Positions 18,042-26,448 are shown, counted from the first letter of the stretch. The stretch: DNA of 40,870 nucleotides from Acidobacteriaceae bacterium (GCA_003165075.1 PLSM01000119.1:1-40870); one strand, 5' to 3'. Made by a program: numbers and translations. Notes: generated from the letters alone by a model not told the origin.

Positions 18042-18241
18042 GATGGCGTTTTACTGTACAGGGGCGTACCGACTTTACCGTCTGAATCGGTGGGCATCCT
18101 CTTGGACCTGTGGCAATTGGAAAGGTCGCGAAGCTGACTCAAGAGAAGTATTCGCCGACGGTAGAAACATGTTATACCGTAGACGATACAAGCGGTTTCC
18201 CGAGTTTAGGCCCTGTTGGTTGTCAGGAGGAGAGATAGAAA

Positions 18242-18586
18242 ATGTTCCGACTGGTCATTCAATGGTTGTTGAGCGCAATTGCGCTTCTACTTGTTTCGCG
18301 GCTCGTACCAGGCTTTTTTGTACAGAATTTCAGCGCAGCCATGCTCGCCGCCGTGGTGATTGGTTTCTTGAACGCCACACTGGGATTTCTGATGAGGGTG
18401 GTCACATTCCCGCTTGTAATTCTCACGTTCGGCCTGTTTCTGCTGGTTATCAATGGGGCAATGCTGCTGCTGGCTTCGCGCTTCGTGCCGGGATTCTATA
18501 TCTATGGGATCATGCCGGCGTTCTGGGGCGCGGTGGTACTGTCCTTGCTGGGCATGGTCATTCGTGTAGTCGTGAAGGACGCATAG
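18242..18586 (+). CDS. YvlD/phage-holin-4 family inner-membrane protein
   Basis: The 114-residue protein is almost entirely four hydrophobic segments (about residues 5-25, 30-50, 55-77 and 88-108) with short loops, and it matches the PF04020 family (YvlD-like). Characteristic is the repeated RLVPGF/RFVPGF turn at residues 20-25 and 79-84, which suggests an internal two-fold repeat. Its role is unknown; despite the holin label these are common chromosomal proteins. AGGAGGAG sits 10 nt before the ATG, a strong ribosome site. It stands alone on the plus strand between minus-strand genes. Confidence 0.92.
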   Translation: MFRLVIQWLLSAIALLLVSRLVPGFFVQNFSAAMLAAVVIGFLNATLGFLMRVVTFPLVILTFGLFLLVINGAMLLLASRFVPGFYIYGIMPAFWGAVVLSLLGMVIRVVVKDA

Positions 18587-18631
18587 GCAGCTTCACTGAA
18601 TCACGGCGAGGCTTGCTGGGCGATTGATTGC

Positions 18632-19141
18632 CTACTCACGGGCGTCTGTGACCGCTCTCCTGCTCTGCCGCGATTTCGCTGTTGTCTGATTCGCCGACTT
18701 GGAAGCGGGCTTGTTCTGCCGCGGCATGACCGCTGACGGATGCGCCACGACCGACCCATTGAGAGTTTGCGGCGTGCGTATCGCTCCAGCGCTTGAAAAC
18801 CCGTTCGATGGAACTGTACGCAGGGGCATCAAGATGACATTTGTTGGCAGCGCTGGCTGAACGCGCGAATATACACCCCAGCTGCCTCCGGCCACGACAA
18901 ATACAATGGCAGCCGCTGCCGCACTTCGAGCCGCAATGCTGTGCATCCACCCCTGACTTCGCACCAGCGGGGCAGGCCAGCGCAGAATGCGGGCGGTACG
19001 GGCAGCCGAGTTCAGGTTGGCCTTCACGCGTTCTTCAAGCAATTTGGGAGCGGGTAGGCCCGCGATCAGCCGCAATGTCTCTTCGCCGGTCGCAGAGGCT
19101 CCGTAGTGGATCGATGCGTTGTTCTGAGTTGAGAAATTCAT
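18632..19141 (-). CDS. Single-pass membrane protein coupled to ECF sigma factor (putative anti-sigma)
   Basis: This 169-residue protein has a cytoplasmic-type N-terminus, one transmembrane segment at about residues 70-92 (AAAAAIVFVVAGGSWGVY), and a basic Ser/Gln-rich C-terminus. Its ATG overlaps the stop of the sigma gene by 4 bp (ATGA), with AGGAG just upstream. Position and topology suggest an anti-sigma factor. It has no cysteine at all, so it is not a zinc-containing (ZAS) anti-sigma, and no homologous domain is recognised. The function is inferred from context only. Confidence 0.75.
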   Translation of the reverse strand: MNFSTQNNASIHYGASATGEETLRLIAGLPAPKLLEERVKANLNSAARTARILRWPAPLVRSQGWMHSIAARSAAAAAIVFVVAGGSWGVYSRVQPALPTNVILMPLRTVPSNGFSSAGAIRTPQTLNGSVVAHPSAVMPRQNKPASKSANQTTAKSRQSRRAVTDARE

Positions 19142-19752
19142 CTTATACTCCTGGAATGTTGGAGCAGGCCGGCCATCAGGTTGCGCGCGCGAAAGAGCCG
19201 GGAGCGCACGCTGGACTCGGTGATGCCAAGAACAGAGGAAATCTCCACACTGGAGAGTTCCTCGAAAGCGGACAGAACCAGTACTTCGCGCTCCTTGGTG
19301 GGCAGTTGGTCAACGCAGGCGAGAACATGAGCATGGTACTGGACAGCTGCGGCGCGCTGCTCTGCGTTCAGTCCTCCAGCGGGCAGCACGCGTGCCAGTT
19401 CGGCAACGTCATCTGTTTCCGGGCGCGTTTTCGCCCGGCGCTTGCGGTCGAGCACAATATTCCAAACGATGCGAATCAGCCAGACCCGGTGGTCGCGAAT
19501 CTCGCCCAAAGTGCCACGGTGACGCAAAACGCGTAGGAACGTCTCTTGCACAGCATCTTCGGCGTCGCTGGCATTACGCAGGACAGAGAATGCAACCCGA
19601 TAGAGGGTCGCTGCGTATTGGTCCACCAGTGCCGTAAGCGTTGCGTCTTCCGCGTGCTGGCCGGTTTCGTCATACACGGCTCTGTCGGCGATCTCCATCC
19701 AAATTGGAAAAGCTATTTGACCGGCGCTCATACCTGCACCAGACGCAGGCAC
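19138..19752 (-). CDS. ECF-type RNA polymerase sigma factor
   Basis: This is a 204-residue extracytoplasmic-function sigma factor. Region 2 (LYRVAFSVLRNASDAEDAVQ, then ETFLRVLRH, DHRVWLIRIVWNIVLDRKRR) binds core enzyme and the -10 element. Region 4 (LPTKEREVLVLSAFEELSSV, then EISSVLGITESSVRSRLFRA) is the helix-turn-helix for the -35. The furthest start is a GTG at 19752; ATG codons at 19731 and 19698 are alternatives, and none has a strong ribosome site. Stop and start overlap with the downstream membrane protein point to a sigma/anti-sigma pair. Confidence 0.93.
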   Translation of the reverse strand: MPASGAGMSAGQIAFPIWMEIADRAVYDETGQHAEDATLTALVDQYAATLYRVAFSVLRNASDAEDAVQETFLRVLRHRGTLGEIRDHRVWLIRIVWNIVLDRKRRAKTRPETDDVAELARVLPAGGLNAEQRAAAVQYHAHVLACVDQLPTKEREVLVLSAFEELSSVEISSVLGITESSVRSRLFRARNLMAGLLQHSRSIR

Positions 19753-19816
19753 GGAGCAAAATGCTCAACCGTTGAGTCCCGCCGTGCGCCAGTCTCTGCG
19801 GAACTCCTGAAACTTG

Positions 19817-20524
19817 CTACTGTCCTGCCGCCAACTTTTGCGCAGCGATAGAGCCGGCTGCGCCGTCCTTATCCGCGTCCTTGACTTTGGCCCACAAGGC
19901 GCGCGCCTGGTCCATTTTGCCGCTTGCTGCATACAGTTCGGCCAAGTCCAGCTGTGCCACCCCTGCTGAAACCGTCTCAGAGGGTTTGGCGGCCAAAGCA
20001 TTGTAAAGATTGAGCGCCTGGTCGTCGCGGCCCGTCTGGTGGTAGACGCCGGCAAGGGCCAGGTTGGCCAAGTTGGCCAGATTGCGATCCCACGACTTGG
20101 CGGCGATCTTCAGCTCTGTCTCTGACGCGGAGGCATTGCCCAATTCCTGGTCGGTGACACCGGCGAAGTAGTGCGCCTTGGCGCCTTGGGGTAGCCAGCC
20201 GTATTGCTGGGCCACGGCGCCGAACTGCTGGTTGGCGGCCTGGGCGCGCTGGGTGGCGGTGGCGTAAATTCCCTGTTCCGCAGGCGCACCTGGCTGGGCC
20301 AGGGGTGCGGAATAGGTGTCAAGTGCAGTGCCCAAAGCGATGTCGGCTGCCGCCGACCGCATGTTCCAGAAAATCAGCGCACCTACGCCCAAAACAAGGA
20401 CCACGCCAGTCGCGATCACCCAGCGCACAACGCCGGAGCGGTGACCGCTGAGCCAGCTCATGCTGGTCTGGGTGGCTTGGGCAAATTTGTCGCCCTTCAG
20501 GGCGTGACGGGTTTGAGTATCCAC
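19817..20524 (-). CDS. YfgM-like membrane-anchored TPR protein
   Basis: The 235-residue protein has a short cytoplasmic N-terminus, one transmembrane helix (about residues 33-53, VVRWVIATGVVLVLGVGALIF) and a periplasmic helical domain with degenerate tetratricopeptide repeats ending in AQLDLAELYAASGKMDQARA. This layout matches the TPR_21/YfgM family, which acts at the SecYEG translocon with periplasmic chaperones. It starts with GTG at 20524 behind AAGAAG. The sigma gene starts 65 bp downstream in the same orientation, so co-transcription is possible. Specific partners here are unknown. Confidence 0.85.
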   Translation of the reverse strand: MDTQTRHALKGDKFAQATQTSMSWLSGHRSGVVRWVIATGVVLVLGVGALIFWNMRSAAADIALGTALDTYSAPLAQPGAPAEQGIYATATQRAQAANQQFGAVAQQYGWLPQGAKAHYFAGVTDQELGNASASETELKIAAKSWDRNLANLANLALAGVYHQTGRDDQALNLYNALAAKPSETVSAGVAQLDLAELYAASGKMDQARALWAKVKDADKDGAAGSIAAQKLAAGQ

Positions 20525-20763
20525 AGGTCTTCTTGTCCTTCTTCGTCGATTGACTTGCAGGCGGGTCCATACAGGAGGGGGCGCTACGACTGCAACCCTA
20601 TCAGTCTATCAGCGCGCGAAGAGCAGCGTCCACCACACGGGATGCCGGCGGTTGAGTGAAGCTGAGCCTAGATGCGCCATGGGGGCGAACTCCAACCGGA
20701 ATCGCTGTAGAGGCGCTTTCACCTCCACTTGCCCTTGCCAGCCGGGAACGATAGGCTAATTGC

Positions 20764-21141
20764 ATGTACGAGGACTTCCACGTAGCCGACCGCTGGAGTA
20801 GTGAAGACCTGCATTGCCGCTGGAAGGGCACCATGGTGGCCATCGCCACGCGCCACGCCGACGCCGTGGACGTGCGCTTCGACGTCAATGACCAACCCAT
20901 GTGGATCGCCCTGCCTTGTACTGCCTGGGTAGAACAGAAGCGGCGCACTGGAAAGGTGATCACCGACCAGCTTGCGGCGCAGATCGCCGGCCGCTACCTG
21001 AAGCAACTGGTCCAGGAAGGCTACGACTCCCGCCGCGAGGTCTATACGATGACGGTCGCCGAAGTGCTGGAACATCTGGACGCCGTGGTGGCCGAGGCCA
21101 AGTCGCTGGGCGGTATGCCGCTGCTTCCGGTGGGAATCTAG
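20764..21141 (+). CDS. Conserved hypothetical protein
   Basis: I do not recognise this 125-residue protein. It is soluble, has no signal peptide, and has a beta-rich first half (WKGTMVAIATRHADAVDVRF) and a helical second half (TVAEVLEHLDAVVAEAKSLG). Codon use matches neighbouring core genes and the opposite-strand frames look like shadows, so coding is likely. No convincing ribosome site precedes the ATG at 20764. It is the last ordinary gene before the non-coding, repeat-bearing stretch at 21.1-21.75 kb. Confidence 0.7.
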   Translation: MYEDFHVADRWSSEDLHCRWKGTMVAIATRHADAVDVRFDVNDQPMWIALPCTAWVEQKRRTGKVITDQLAAQIAGRYLKQLVQEGYDSRREVYTMTVAEVLEHLDAVVAEAKSLGGMPLLPVGI

Positions 21142-21192
21142 GCGCTTACCCTTATAAAGGTTCACTCTCAGGGCCGGTTAATCGATGAGTAA

Positions 21193-21259
21193 CCCCCACC
21201 CCCACCCCCACCCCCTATTCTGTAAATAAATTATCTATTTTCATAGGTTTACGGTAGGG
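21193..21259. repeat. C-tract (G-quadruplex-type) element with hairpin
   Basis: Four CCCCC runs separated by single A bases lie at 21193-21215. The complementary strand therefore has four G5 tracts with 1-nt loops, a canonical quadruplex motif. The last tract also begins an imperfect hairpin: CCCTA (21213-21217) and GTAAA (21222-21226) can pair with TTTAC (21248-21252) and TAGGG (21255-21259). A second element of the same build is at 26659-26700. Confidence 0.75.
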
Positions 21260-21559
21260 CCTGTGCTGCAAAATATTGATTCCGCAGGACTTCCCCGCAG
21301 AATGTAGATACTAAATGGGTTAGATCGCATTCTTGAGGCGCGGTCGATGGTTTGCCTCCCAAATTCAGGAAGACAAGCGCCCGTTCTGTGGCTGCCCGTG
21401 CGTAGTCTTCAGGACCTGTGGGCTGATTGGTGATGCTTCCCGCGCTTGCCATCGACCGGTCGGCGCTCTACTCAAATTCCATTATGCGCCGCGTGCACTT
21501 AATTCCCTGCAAAAGGGCAGCCGTTCTCCGAATGGAAGCGGGGAGTGCTGGATACGGTC

Positions 21560-21595
21560 TTATGCTGCCACCCGGTACAGCATTATGCTGCCACC
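21560..21595. repeat. 13-bp tandem direct repeat
   Basis: TTATGCTGCCACC occurs exactly twice, at 21560-21572 and 21583-21595, with a 23-bp period. Read on the minus strand (GGTGGCAGCATAA) it recalls the multiple terminal repeats of IS21-type elements, but no transposase is present, so an IS remnant is only a guess. Confidence 0.6.
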
Positions 21596-21754
21596 GCGGC
21601 CCGAGCCGGGAGGTACGCGATTCTATTGCCGTGCCGAGGAACTCCTTCAGCAGCTTTAGCGTTGATTGAGGAGTAACTACCGGGTAGCCCACTGTCGTAG
21701 CCGGTCATACGTCCGGAGTACTCAGAATCCGCACTTCCAGCGCGGGACGCCGAC

Positions 21755-23920
21755 TCAGCGATCCCGCTGCCCTCGGGCTTCCATGTACGTGTATGGGGTG
21801 TATTGCCATGGTCCTATGGTCCCCTGGCTGAGGGCAACGTAGAGCTTTCCTCCAGTCGTGGGCACTTTCACCGTCACTGAGGTTGCCGTCAGCGTAGGCG
21901 AGACGTAGATATTGTGCGTGCCTTGGCCTTCGGTGCCGATTTGCAGTGCGTACTGCGTCCCAGGAACGTCCGAGGCGGTCCATGTAAAAGTGACGGTGCC
22001 GCTGGTTAATGTGCTGCCGGGGGCGGGCGAGATGAGCACCGCTGGGACGGCTGGCACAGTGACCTTGACGCTGGCATTGGTGACCAGATTGAGCGTCGGG
22101 ACTTCTGGAGTGGAGGCCAGCCCCAGCACGGCAGTGAGCGTGTCCTTGGTCACGGGTGCAGTAATGATCGCGTCGCTGAAGGTAGCAGAGCCGTTGAGCA
22201 GCGTGGCCAGCGTTGGCGCATTCAGCACATGGTGGGAATCAACCAGGGCGATCTCACCGCCGTAGTCGGTAAAGAGGACGCCGCTCTCTGTGAGTTCTAC
22301 CACCGGCGCGGGTTTCATGGCAACGTCGATTGTTGCCCTTGCAGGTGGCTGGGTCGTGAAGTTCAGCGCATAGTTGGTTTCTACCGCGCCCGCGTCAACG
22401 CAAGCCGCGTGGATGCCTTTGTAATAGGTCTTCCTTGGCAGTCCTCGCTGATCGGTGTTGAGGCGAGCCTCTTTCACGTTCGACAGTGCTCCGTAACAGA
22501 TAGCCGGGCTGCCAGGCAGCGGAATCATGGTCTGCGTGAGGCCGCCGTAGTCACCCAGCGATGCAAGCTGAATGTCTGCTTCGCCTACCAGGTTGCCGCC
22601 GTAATCTGTGTAATTCCCTTCGTAGTCGTTGCTGCCGACACTCGCTGTATTCCCAGACACGATCGTGTTCTCTAGCGTTGACACTCCAGAGATTCCACCG
22701 CCGCCGCTCCCCGGCCCAGCAGTGACACCGGTCTCTGCCTTGATCCTCATGTCGTTTCCGCTGATGGTGCTGTTGATCACCGTGAGCGTGCCGTTAGGGG
22801 CGTTGGCAATGCCGCCTCCCGTTCCAGTGAGTACGACACCTATCGGGGGCTGCTCGCTTAAATCGGCAGACACCGACGTGTTTCCGGCGATTGTGCTGTT
22901 GATTACTGTAAGAGTCCCACTGTTGTAAATTCCGCCACCGGATGCATTGGCGTAGGCGTCGGTGTTTCCCGAAATAGTGCTATCTAGGACGGTCAATGTT
23001 CCGGAGTTGAAGATGCCGCCACCCACCCCTCCGTCGAATGGACCATATTGACTAAAGTAGTAAGTGCTCGAATTAGCGATGATCGAACTGTCTTTCACAA
23101 TCATCGTGCCAAGGTTGTTGATACCGCCGCCATTCCCGACCGAGTTGTTTTTGGTGATCACGCAGTTGGTCACGGTCATGGAGCCGTCATCGTTAAATAT
23201 GGCGCCTTCCCCGCCGGTGAGGTTGAGGTTGCTTATTGCGATTCCACTTGCCCCAGAGTTGACCTGAAAGATGACGGTTCCATTGACGGTGATGGTTGGG
23301 ATCTGTCCAACAATCGTGATCAGGTTCGTTGCCACACTTCCGATCACGGTGGTTGGCCCTGTGATGGTTGTGTTCGCCGGGATGACGAATGCTTCCGGCG
23401 AGAAAAACGTCGATTGGTTATTCGGAACCGAAATCGTATTCTCTGCAGCTGTATTGCTCGCATTGAATACCGTAGAACTGAACCTAATTGTGCCCGATCC
23501 GGCATTGCTGGCGTAAGCCAGAGCATCGGCCAAGGTGCAGGCCGCGTCTGGACCGGTCCCGGACGCAGCTTGAGGAGTACAGTTGGCCGCATCGGCGGGG
23601 TTGTTCTGGTTGGTAGTAACCACCAGTATGGGAGCAGACGAGGAGCTCTTGGAGTGAGTTACCTCAGGAGCGGCTTCGCGGGCAGCGGAGATTACCGTAG
23701 TTCCATCCGTCGTAATGGCTGCCCCTCGGTCTAATCTTGAAAATGAAGGCTCTTGAGCAAGGCTGCGGGCGAAGCACCATGGACTTAACAGTGCCATAAC
23801 TAGAACCAGCTTGGCCGTCGGCGAAGTTACAAATGTAAGTCCGGCGCGGTGGGAGATACGGGCAACCAAAGCAACGAACCTTCTCGAAGCAACGCTTCCA
23901 GATTCAATAACATATGGCAT
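21755..23920 (-). CDS. Exported right-handed beta-helix protein, choice-of-anchor Q type
   Basis: This is a 721-residue secreted or surface protein of unknown ligand. A long Arg-containing N-terminus leads to a hydrophobic signal (about 36-55). Residues 150-480 are a parallel beta-helix made of repeats such as GGGIYNSGTLTVINSTIAGN and related turns. They are followed by a choice-of-anchor Q-like segment (LGDYGGLTQTMIPLPGSPAI and NTDQRGLPRK). The C-terminal part is Ig-like (VLISPAPGSTLTSGTVTFTW). GGAG lies 8 nt before the ATG at 23920. Such proteins are adhesins, polysaccharide-binding proteins or lyase-like; no catalytic residues can be assigned. It is the largest gene of the accessory stretch. 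Confidence 0.88.
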   Translation of the reverse strand: MPYVIESGSVASRRFVALVARISHRAGLTFVTSPTAKLVLVMALLSPWCFARSLAQEPSFSRLDRGAAITTDGTTVISAAREAAPEVTHSKSSSSAPILVVTTNQNNPADAANCTPQAASGTGPDAACTLADALAYASNAGSGTIRFSSTVFNASNTAAENTISVPNNQSTFFSPEAFVIPANTTITGPTTVIGSVATNLITIVGQIPTITVNGTVIFQVNSGASGIAISNLNLTGGEGAIFNDDGSMTVTNCVITKNNSVGNGGGINNLGTMIVKDSSIIANSSTYYFSQYGPFDGGVGGGIFNSGTLTVLDSTISGNTDAYANASGGGIYNSGTLTVINSTIAGNTSVSADLSEQPPIGVVLTGTGGGIANAPNGTLTVINSTISGNDMRIKAETGVTAGPGSGGGGISGVSTLENTIVSGNTASVGSNDYEGNYTDYGGNLVGEADIQLASLGDYGGLTQTMIPLPGSPAICYGALSNVKEARLNTDQRGLPRKTYYKGIHAACVDAGAVETNYALNFTTQPPARATIDVAMKPAPVVELTESGVLFTDYGGEIALVDSHHVLNAPTLATLLNGSATFSDAIITAPVTKDTLTAVLGLASTPEVPTLNLVTNASVKVTVPAVPAVLISPAPGSTLTSGTVTFTWTASDVPGTQYALQIGTEGQGTHNIYVSPTLTATSVTVKVPTTGGKLYVALSQGTIGPWQYTPYTYMEARGQRDR

Positions 23921-24057
23921 GAAAATCTCCGTGTAAAATCAACTCAAGAGGCTGCCGAGCTACGCCACTCTACCGCTGAAAGTGGGACGAAGAGTTACGC
24001 GGGTGGTGACCCATAACATAGCCTTGGGGCGAGCCTCTAACGAGCAGCCCATTGGGA

Positions 24058-24073
24058 CCTGATATATATCACA
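24058..24073 (-). promoter_or_regulatory. CRP/FNR-type operator candidate
   Basis: On the minus strand the sequence reads TGTGA-TATATA-TCAGG, close to the CRP consensus TGTGA-N6-TCACA, and it includes the perfect palindrome TGATATATATCA (24060-24071). It is about 140 bp upstream of the beta-helix gene start. No promoter hexamers were confidently placed. Confidence 0.35.
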
Positions 24074-24167
24074 CAATTCAGTTGTTATCATTGAATCAAA
24101 AAATAGACTCTTAACGATTTCCCCGTCCAGCCCGAATGCGGCCGCTCGTTGGATCATGGCTTTGGTC

Positions 24168-24212
24168 GGATGGTGGTCCACCCTTCCCTTTCTCATTACT
24201 TCGCCTCGGGAG
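24168..24212 (+). repeat. Direct repeat, copy 1
   Basis: The core 24178-24212 is 35 bp and matches 26393-26427 at 34 positions; both copies are preceded by GGATGGT. It lies about 100 bp beyond the 3' end of the cupin-like gene. Similar CCCACCCTT-containing dispersed repeats are, as far as I recall, common in acidobacterial genomes. Confidence 0.8.
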
Positions 24213-24314
24213 CCGTCCGGTCAGCCAAAAACTGAGTAAGGGAAGTGTCGGCGGTCGTTCACCAACAATTATTGAGAGGCTCTCGCGACGGTATTGCTGT
24301 GGTGCAAGTCGTTC

Positions 24315-24722
24315 TCAGCGTCGAATTTCAATTACACGAAACTCAACTGTGACTGAGCTTTTGTTTCGCAATCGAAACGGCTTCCCTCGCGGCATGAGAG
24401 TCACAGAACCCTTGACCAGAGATACATACCGAAAGGGCGTCTTTTCGTTTACTAGGGCCCCTTCGCCGATGCCTTCAATTAGGTAGTCAGAAAGAGAATC
24501 CCGAATGTCAAACGCTGCCCCCACCTCTAGCCTCATCTCCGTAATTAAGAGCCTAGGGGAATCTGTCTCTCCAACTTTTGGAACTGTCGGAACAGCACTT
24601 GGTCCATTGCATGCCATTCCTCTCGCCGCTGTTACTGTGCAGCCCAAACCTGACGATGGTCCAATCTGTGCCATAGCCATCACTGGGCAACACAGCACCG
24701 CAATCGCAAACTCAGTACGCAC
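24315..24722 (-). CDS. Small exported protein, cupin-like beta-barrel
   Basis: This 135-residue protein starts at GTG 24722 behind an excellent ribosome site (GGGGAGG). The first 19 residues form a signal peptide (VLCCPVMAMAQ). The mature part is beta-rich; the stretch LIEGIGEGALVNEKTPFRYV, then SLVKGSVTLMPRGKPFRLRN, reads like a small cupin or jelly-roll barrel with no obvious metal-binding histidines. Function is unknown. It is divergent from the Asp-box propeller gene across 171 bp, and the two genes are bracketed by the direct repeats at 24168 and 26379. Confidence 0.7.
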   Translation of the reverse strand: MRTEFAIAVLCCPVMAMAQIGPSSGLGCTVTAARGMACNGPSAVPTVPKVGETDSPRLLITEMRLEVGAAFDIRDSLSDYLIEGIGEGALVNEKTPFRYVSLVKGSVTLMPRGKPFRLRNKSSVTVEFRVIEIRR

Positions 24723-24893
24723 AAAGTTCCTCCCCGCATTCCGTTAGCGCCATCGTACCCTCCTTTCCTCCGCTCACGGATGAGCTCCGAGCGGTTTGTG
24801 GGCAATTCGGACATAACCCAAATTCGGGGGTTACTTCCGAATTGGCGGTAATTCGACCGGAAGGGCCCAGTAGCTAGTAAACTCAACCGGAAC

Positions 24894-26246
24894 ATGTTCT
24901 CGAAGTCCATTGAGTCGTTCTGGCAATGGTTCAGCGATAGTGCTGGCCGCTTCAATGTTTTGCTTGAAGATCTCGACTTGATGAGACAGATCGACCGGTG
25001 GCCTTCAGGCTTGGAGGCGGGAATCTCACGGGATATTGGTCGGGGTATCTCCAAACCTTGGCAGCTACTCCCGATTTTTGTCTGCCTCGTATTGCTGATA
25101 CGCACAGTCGAGGCGCAACAGGAAGACCACAAGCATCCGATTCCAGTGCAGCCGATTCCTTCGGACAATCCGAACTCGCCAGTCTTTAACGTCCATGTCC
25201 AATTCGCCCGACTAATGAGCCCAAATACGGGATGGCTGTCAGACGCTCACAGACTGTATCGGAGTTCAGACGGAGGTGAGAATTGGAAAGACGTCTCGCC
25301 TCCGTATCATGGTTACTTCCCATATGTCGACACTTTGTTCCTCGACTCGATGAATGCCTGGGTACTGTGTCCTTCTGAGTCCGATGATGCCGATTTCGTC
25401 TTGGAGTCTACAGTGAATGGCGGGGAGACATGGACCGCATCGAAAGTTAAAGTCGAACTGCCGCCTCCTGACCACGGGGGTCCCGAACTTGCCGGCAACG
25501 GCTACCTGGCCTTTTCCGACCGTTCTCATGGATGGCTTCTCGTGGATTTTCAGACGGGTTCGGCGTTCAGTTCCGCGGAGATGCTGGAAACGACTGATGG
25601 AGGACTTTCCTGGCACGAATCGAAGGCGAACCCGGGCTTCTTCGGAGAGATTCGTGTGTTTCCAAATGGAAATCTATGGGCAGTTGACGGATACCATCTC
25701 AACTTGGAAGTGAGTAGAAAAGGCGGCAAATTCCATGCTGTTGAACTGCCTGTCGCTCCTCAAAGAGTCGCACCTGCTGCGGGAGCTTTGCCGAGTCTCC
25801 CCGTATTCGAGAACAATCTTGAGGGCTACATTGCCGTGACCTATCAAGGCGGTGATCCCGGGACAAACTCTGCTGCCGCGCTCTTTGCCACTTCAGATGG
25901 AGGTCATATTTGGAAGCTGGATCGGGTTATCAAGGGTCTGTTCCTTGACGAGACAATGCCGACGACGATGGCAGACTCGGCATGGGTCTTGACATTCGCG
26001 CCTGAGCCTTCTCGGCCCTCGGTCATCAAGATTCAACATAACGAGGACATTGAGGCTCCAACTCACAAGATGGGTGCCTTGGGTAGTTGCGATCTCAGTT
26101 TTGCATCGCCCGATAAGGGCTGGATGAGTTGTAGGGGAAATCTGTCATTGACCACCGATGGCGGACTGTCGTGGAAGTTGATTACACCCCGGGTGCGAAA
26201 CGGTGTGCTCACTCAGGACCCACTGACCTATCCACTGTCGAGGTAG
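24894..26246 (+). CDS. Exported Asp-box (BNR/YCF48-like) beta-propeller protein
   Basis: The 450-residue product contains five Asp-box motifs (SSDGGENW, TVNGGETW, TTDGGLSW, TSDGGHIW, TTDGGLSW), the signature of sialidase-like or photosystem-assembly-type propellers. A hydrophobic export segment (LLPIFVCLVLLIRTVEA) lies about 60 residues in, unusually far from the ATG at 24894. The ATG at 24981 would shorten the leader; neither start has a strong ribosome site. Catalytic sialidase residues are not recognisable, so it is probably a binding or scaffold propeller. Codon use looks less G/C-biased than neighbouring core genes, consistent with acquisition. Confidence 0.8.
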   Translation: MFSKSIESFWQWFSDSAGRFNVLLEDLDLMRQIDRWPSGLEAGISRDIGRGISKPWQLLPIFVCLVLLIRTVEAQQEDHKHPIPVQPIPSDNPNSPVFNVHVQFARLMSPNTGWLSDAHRLYRSSDGGENWKDVSPPYHGYFPYVDTLFLDSMNAWVLCPSESDDADFVLESTVNGGETWTASKVKVELPPPDHGGPELAGNGYLAFSDRSHGWLLVDFQTGSAFSSAEMLETTDGGLSWHESKANPGFFGEIRVFPNGNLWAVDGYHLNLEVSRKGGKFHAVELPVAPQRVAPAAGALPSLPVFENNLEGYIAVTYQGGDPGTNSAAALFATSDGGHIWKLDRVIKGLFLDETMPTTMADSAWVLTFAPEPSRPSVIKIQHNEDIEAPTHKMGALGSCDLSFASPDKGWMSCRGNLSLTTDGGLSWKLITPRVRNGVLTQDPLTYPLSR

Positions 26247-26378
26247 GCTGTGCCACAGTCGGAGACGACTCCGCTTGCGGCTCACCGCGTAACTCACCCG
26301 CTGCGCCAATGATCCACTGTCCAAGTGGAATCAATCAGCATCTAGGGTTCGGCCACAGCATAGCCCGGTCTGTGAAGA

Positions 26379-26427
26379 GGATGGTTTGTGGCCCACCCTT
26401 CCCTTTCTCATTTCTTCGCCTCGGGAG
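26379..26427 (+). repeat. Direct repeat, copy 2
   Basis: This is the partner of 24168-24212, in the same orientation, with one mismatch over the 35-bp core and a few extra bases after the shared GGATGGT. It starts about 130 bp after the stop of the Asp-box gene. The two copies bracket about 2.2 kb containing a complete divergent gene pair. Confidence 0.8.
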
Positions 26428-26448
26428 GCGGGTGGCTTAGGTCTGACT

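Larger units (their letters stand above)
21142..21754. other. Non-coding left border of the accessory stretch
   Basis: No convincing gene is present in 613 bp; short frames on both strands lack coding character and ribosome sites. The region contains four CCCCC tracts followed by an imperfect hairpin (21193-21259) and a 13-bp tandem direct repeat (21560-21595). It is visibly more A/T-rich around 21220-21310 than the flanking core genes. Confidence 0.6.
23921..24314. other. Intergenic region with CRP-like dyad and repeat copy 1
   Basis: No gene is supported in 394 bp. The region carries a palindromic regulatory candidate at 24058-24073, the first copy of a ~45-bp direct repeat (24168-24212), and the arms CTTCCCTT (24183-24190) and AAGGGAAG (24238-24245), which could pair. 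It lies upstream of the beta-helix gene and downstream of the cupin-like gene. Confidence 0.55.

Noticed and set aside
15094..18586. Prophage lysis cassette (lysozyme plus holin-family protein)
   Set aside because: The two genes are 2.7 kb apart with unrelated minus-strand genes between, and the membrane protein is of the YvlD type common in chromosomes.
21249..21692. Two short minus-strand frames (67 and 74 codons) considered as transposase or integrase remnants
   Set aside because: No motif of any recombinase could be recognised and there are no ribosome sites; only the tandem 13-bp repeat was kept.
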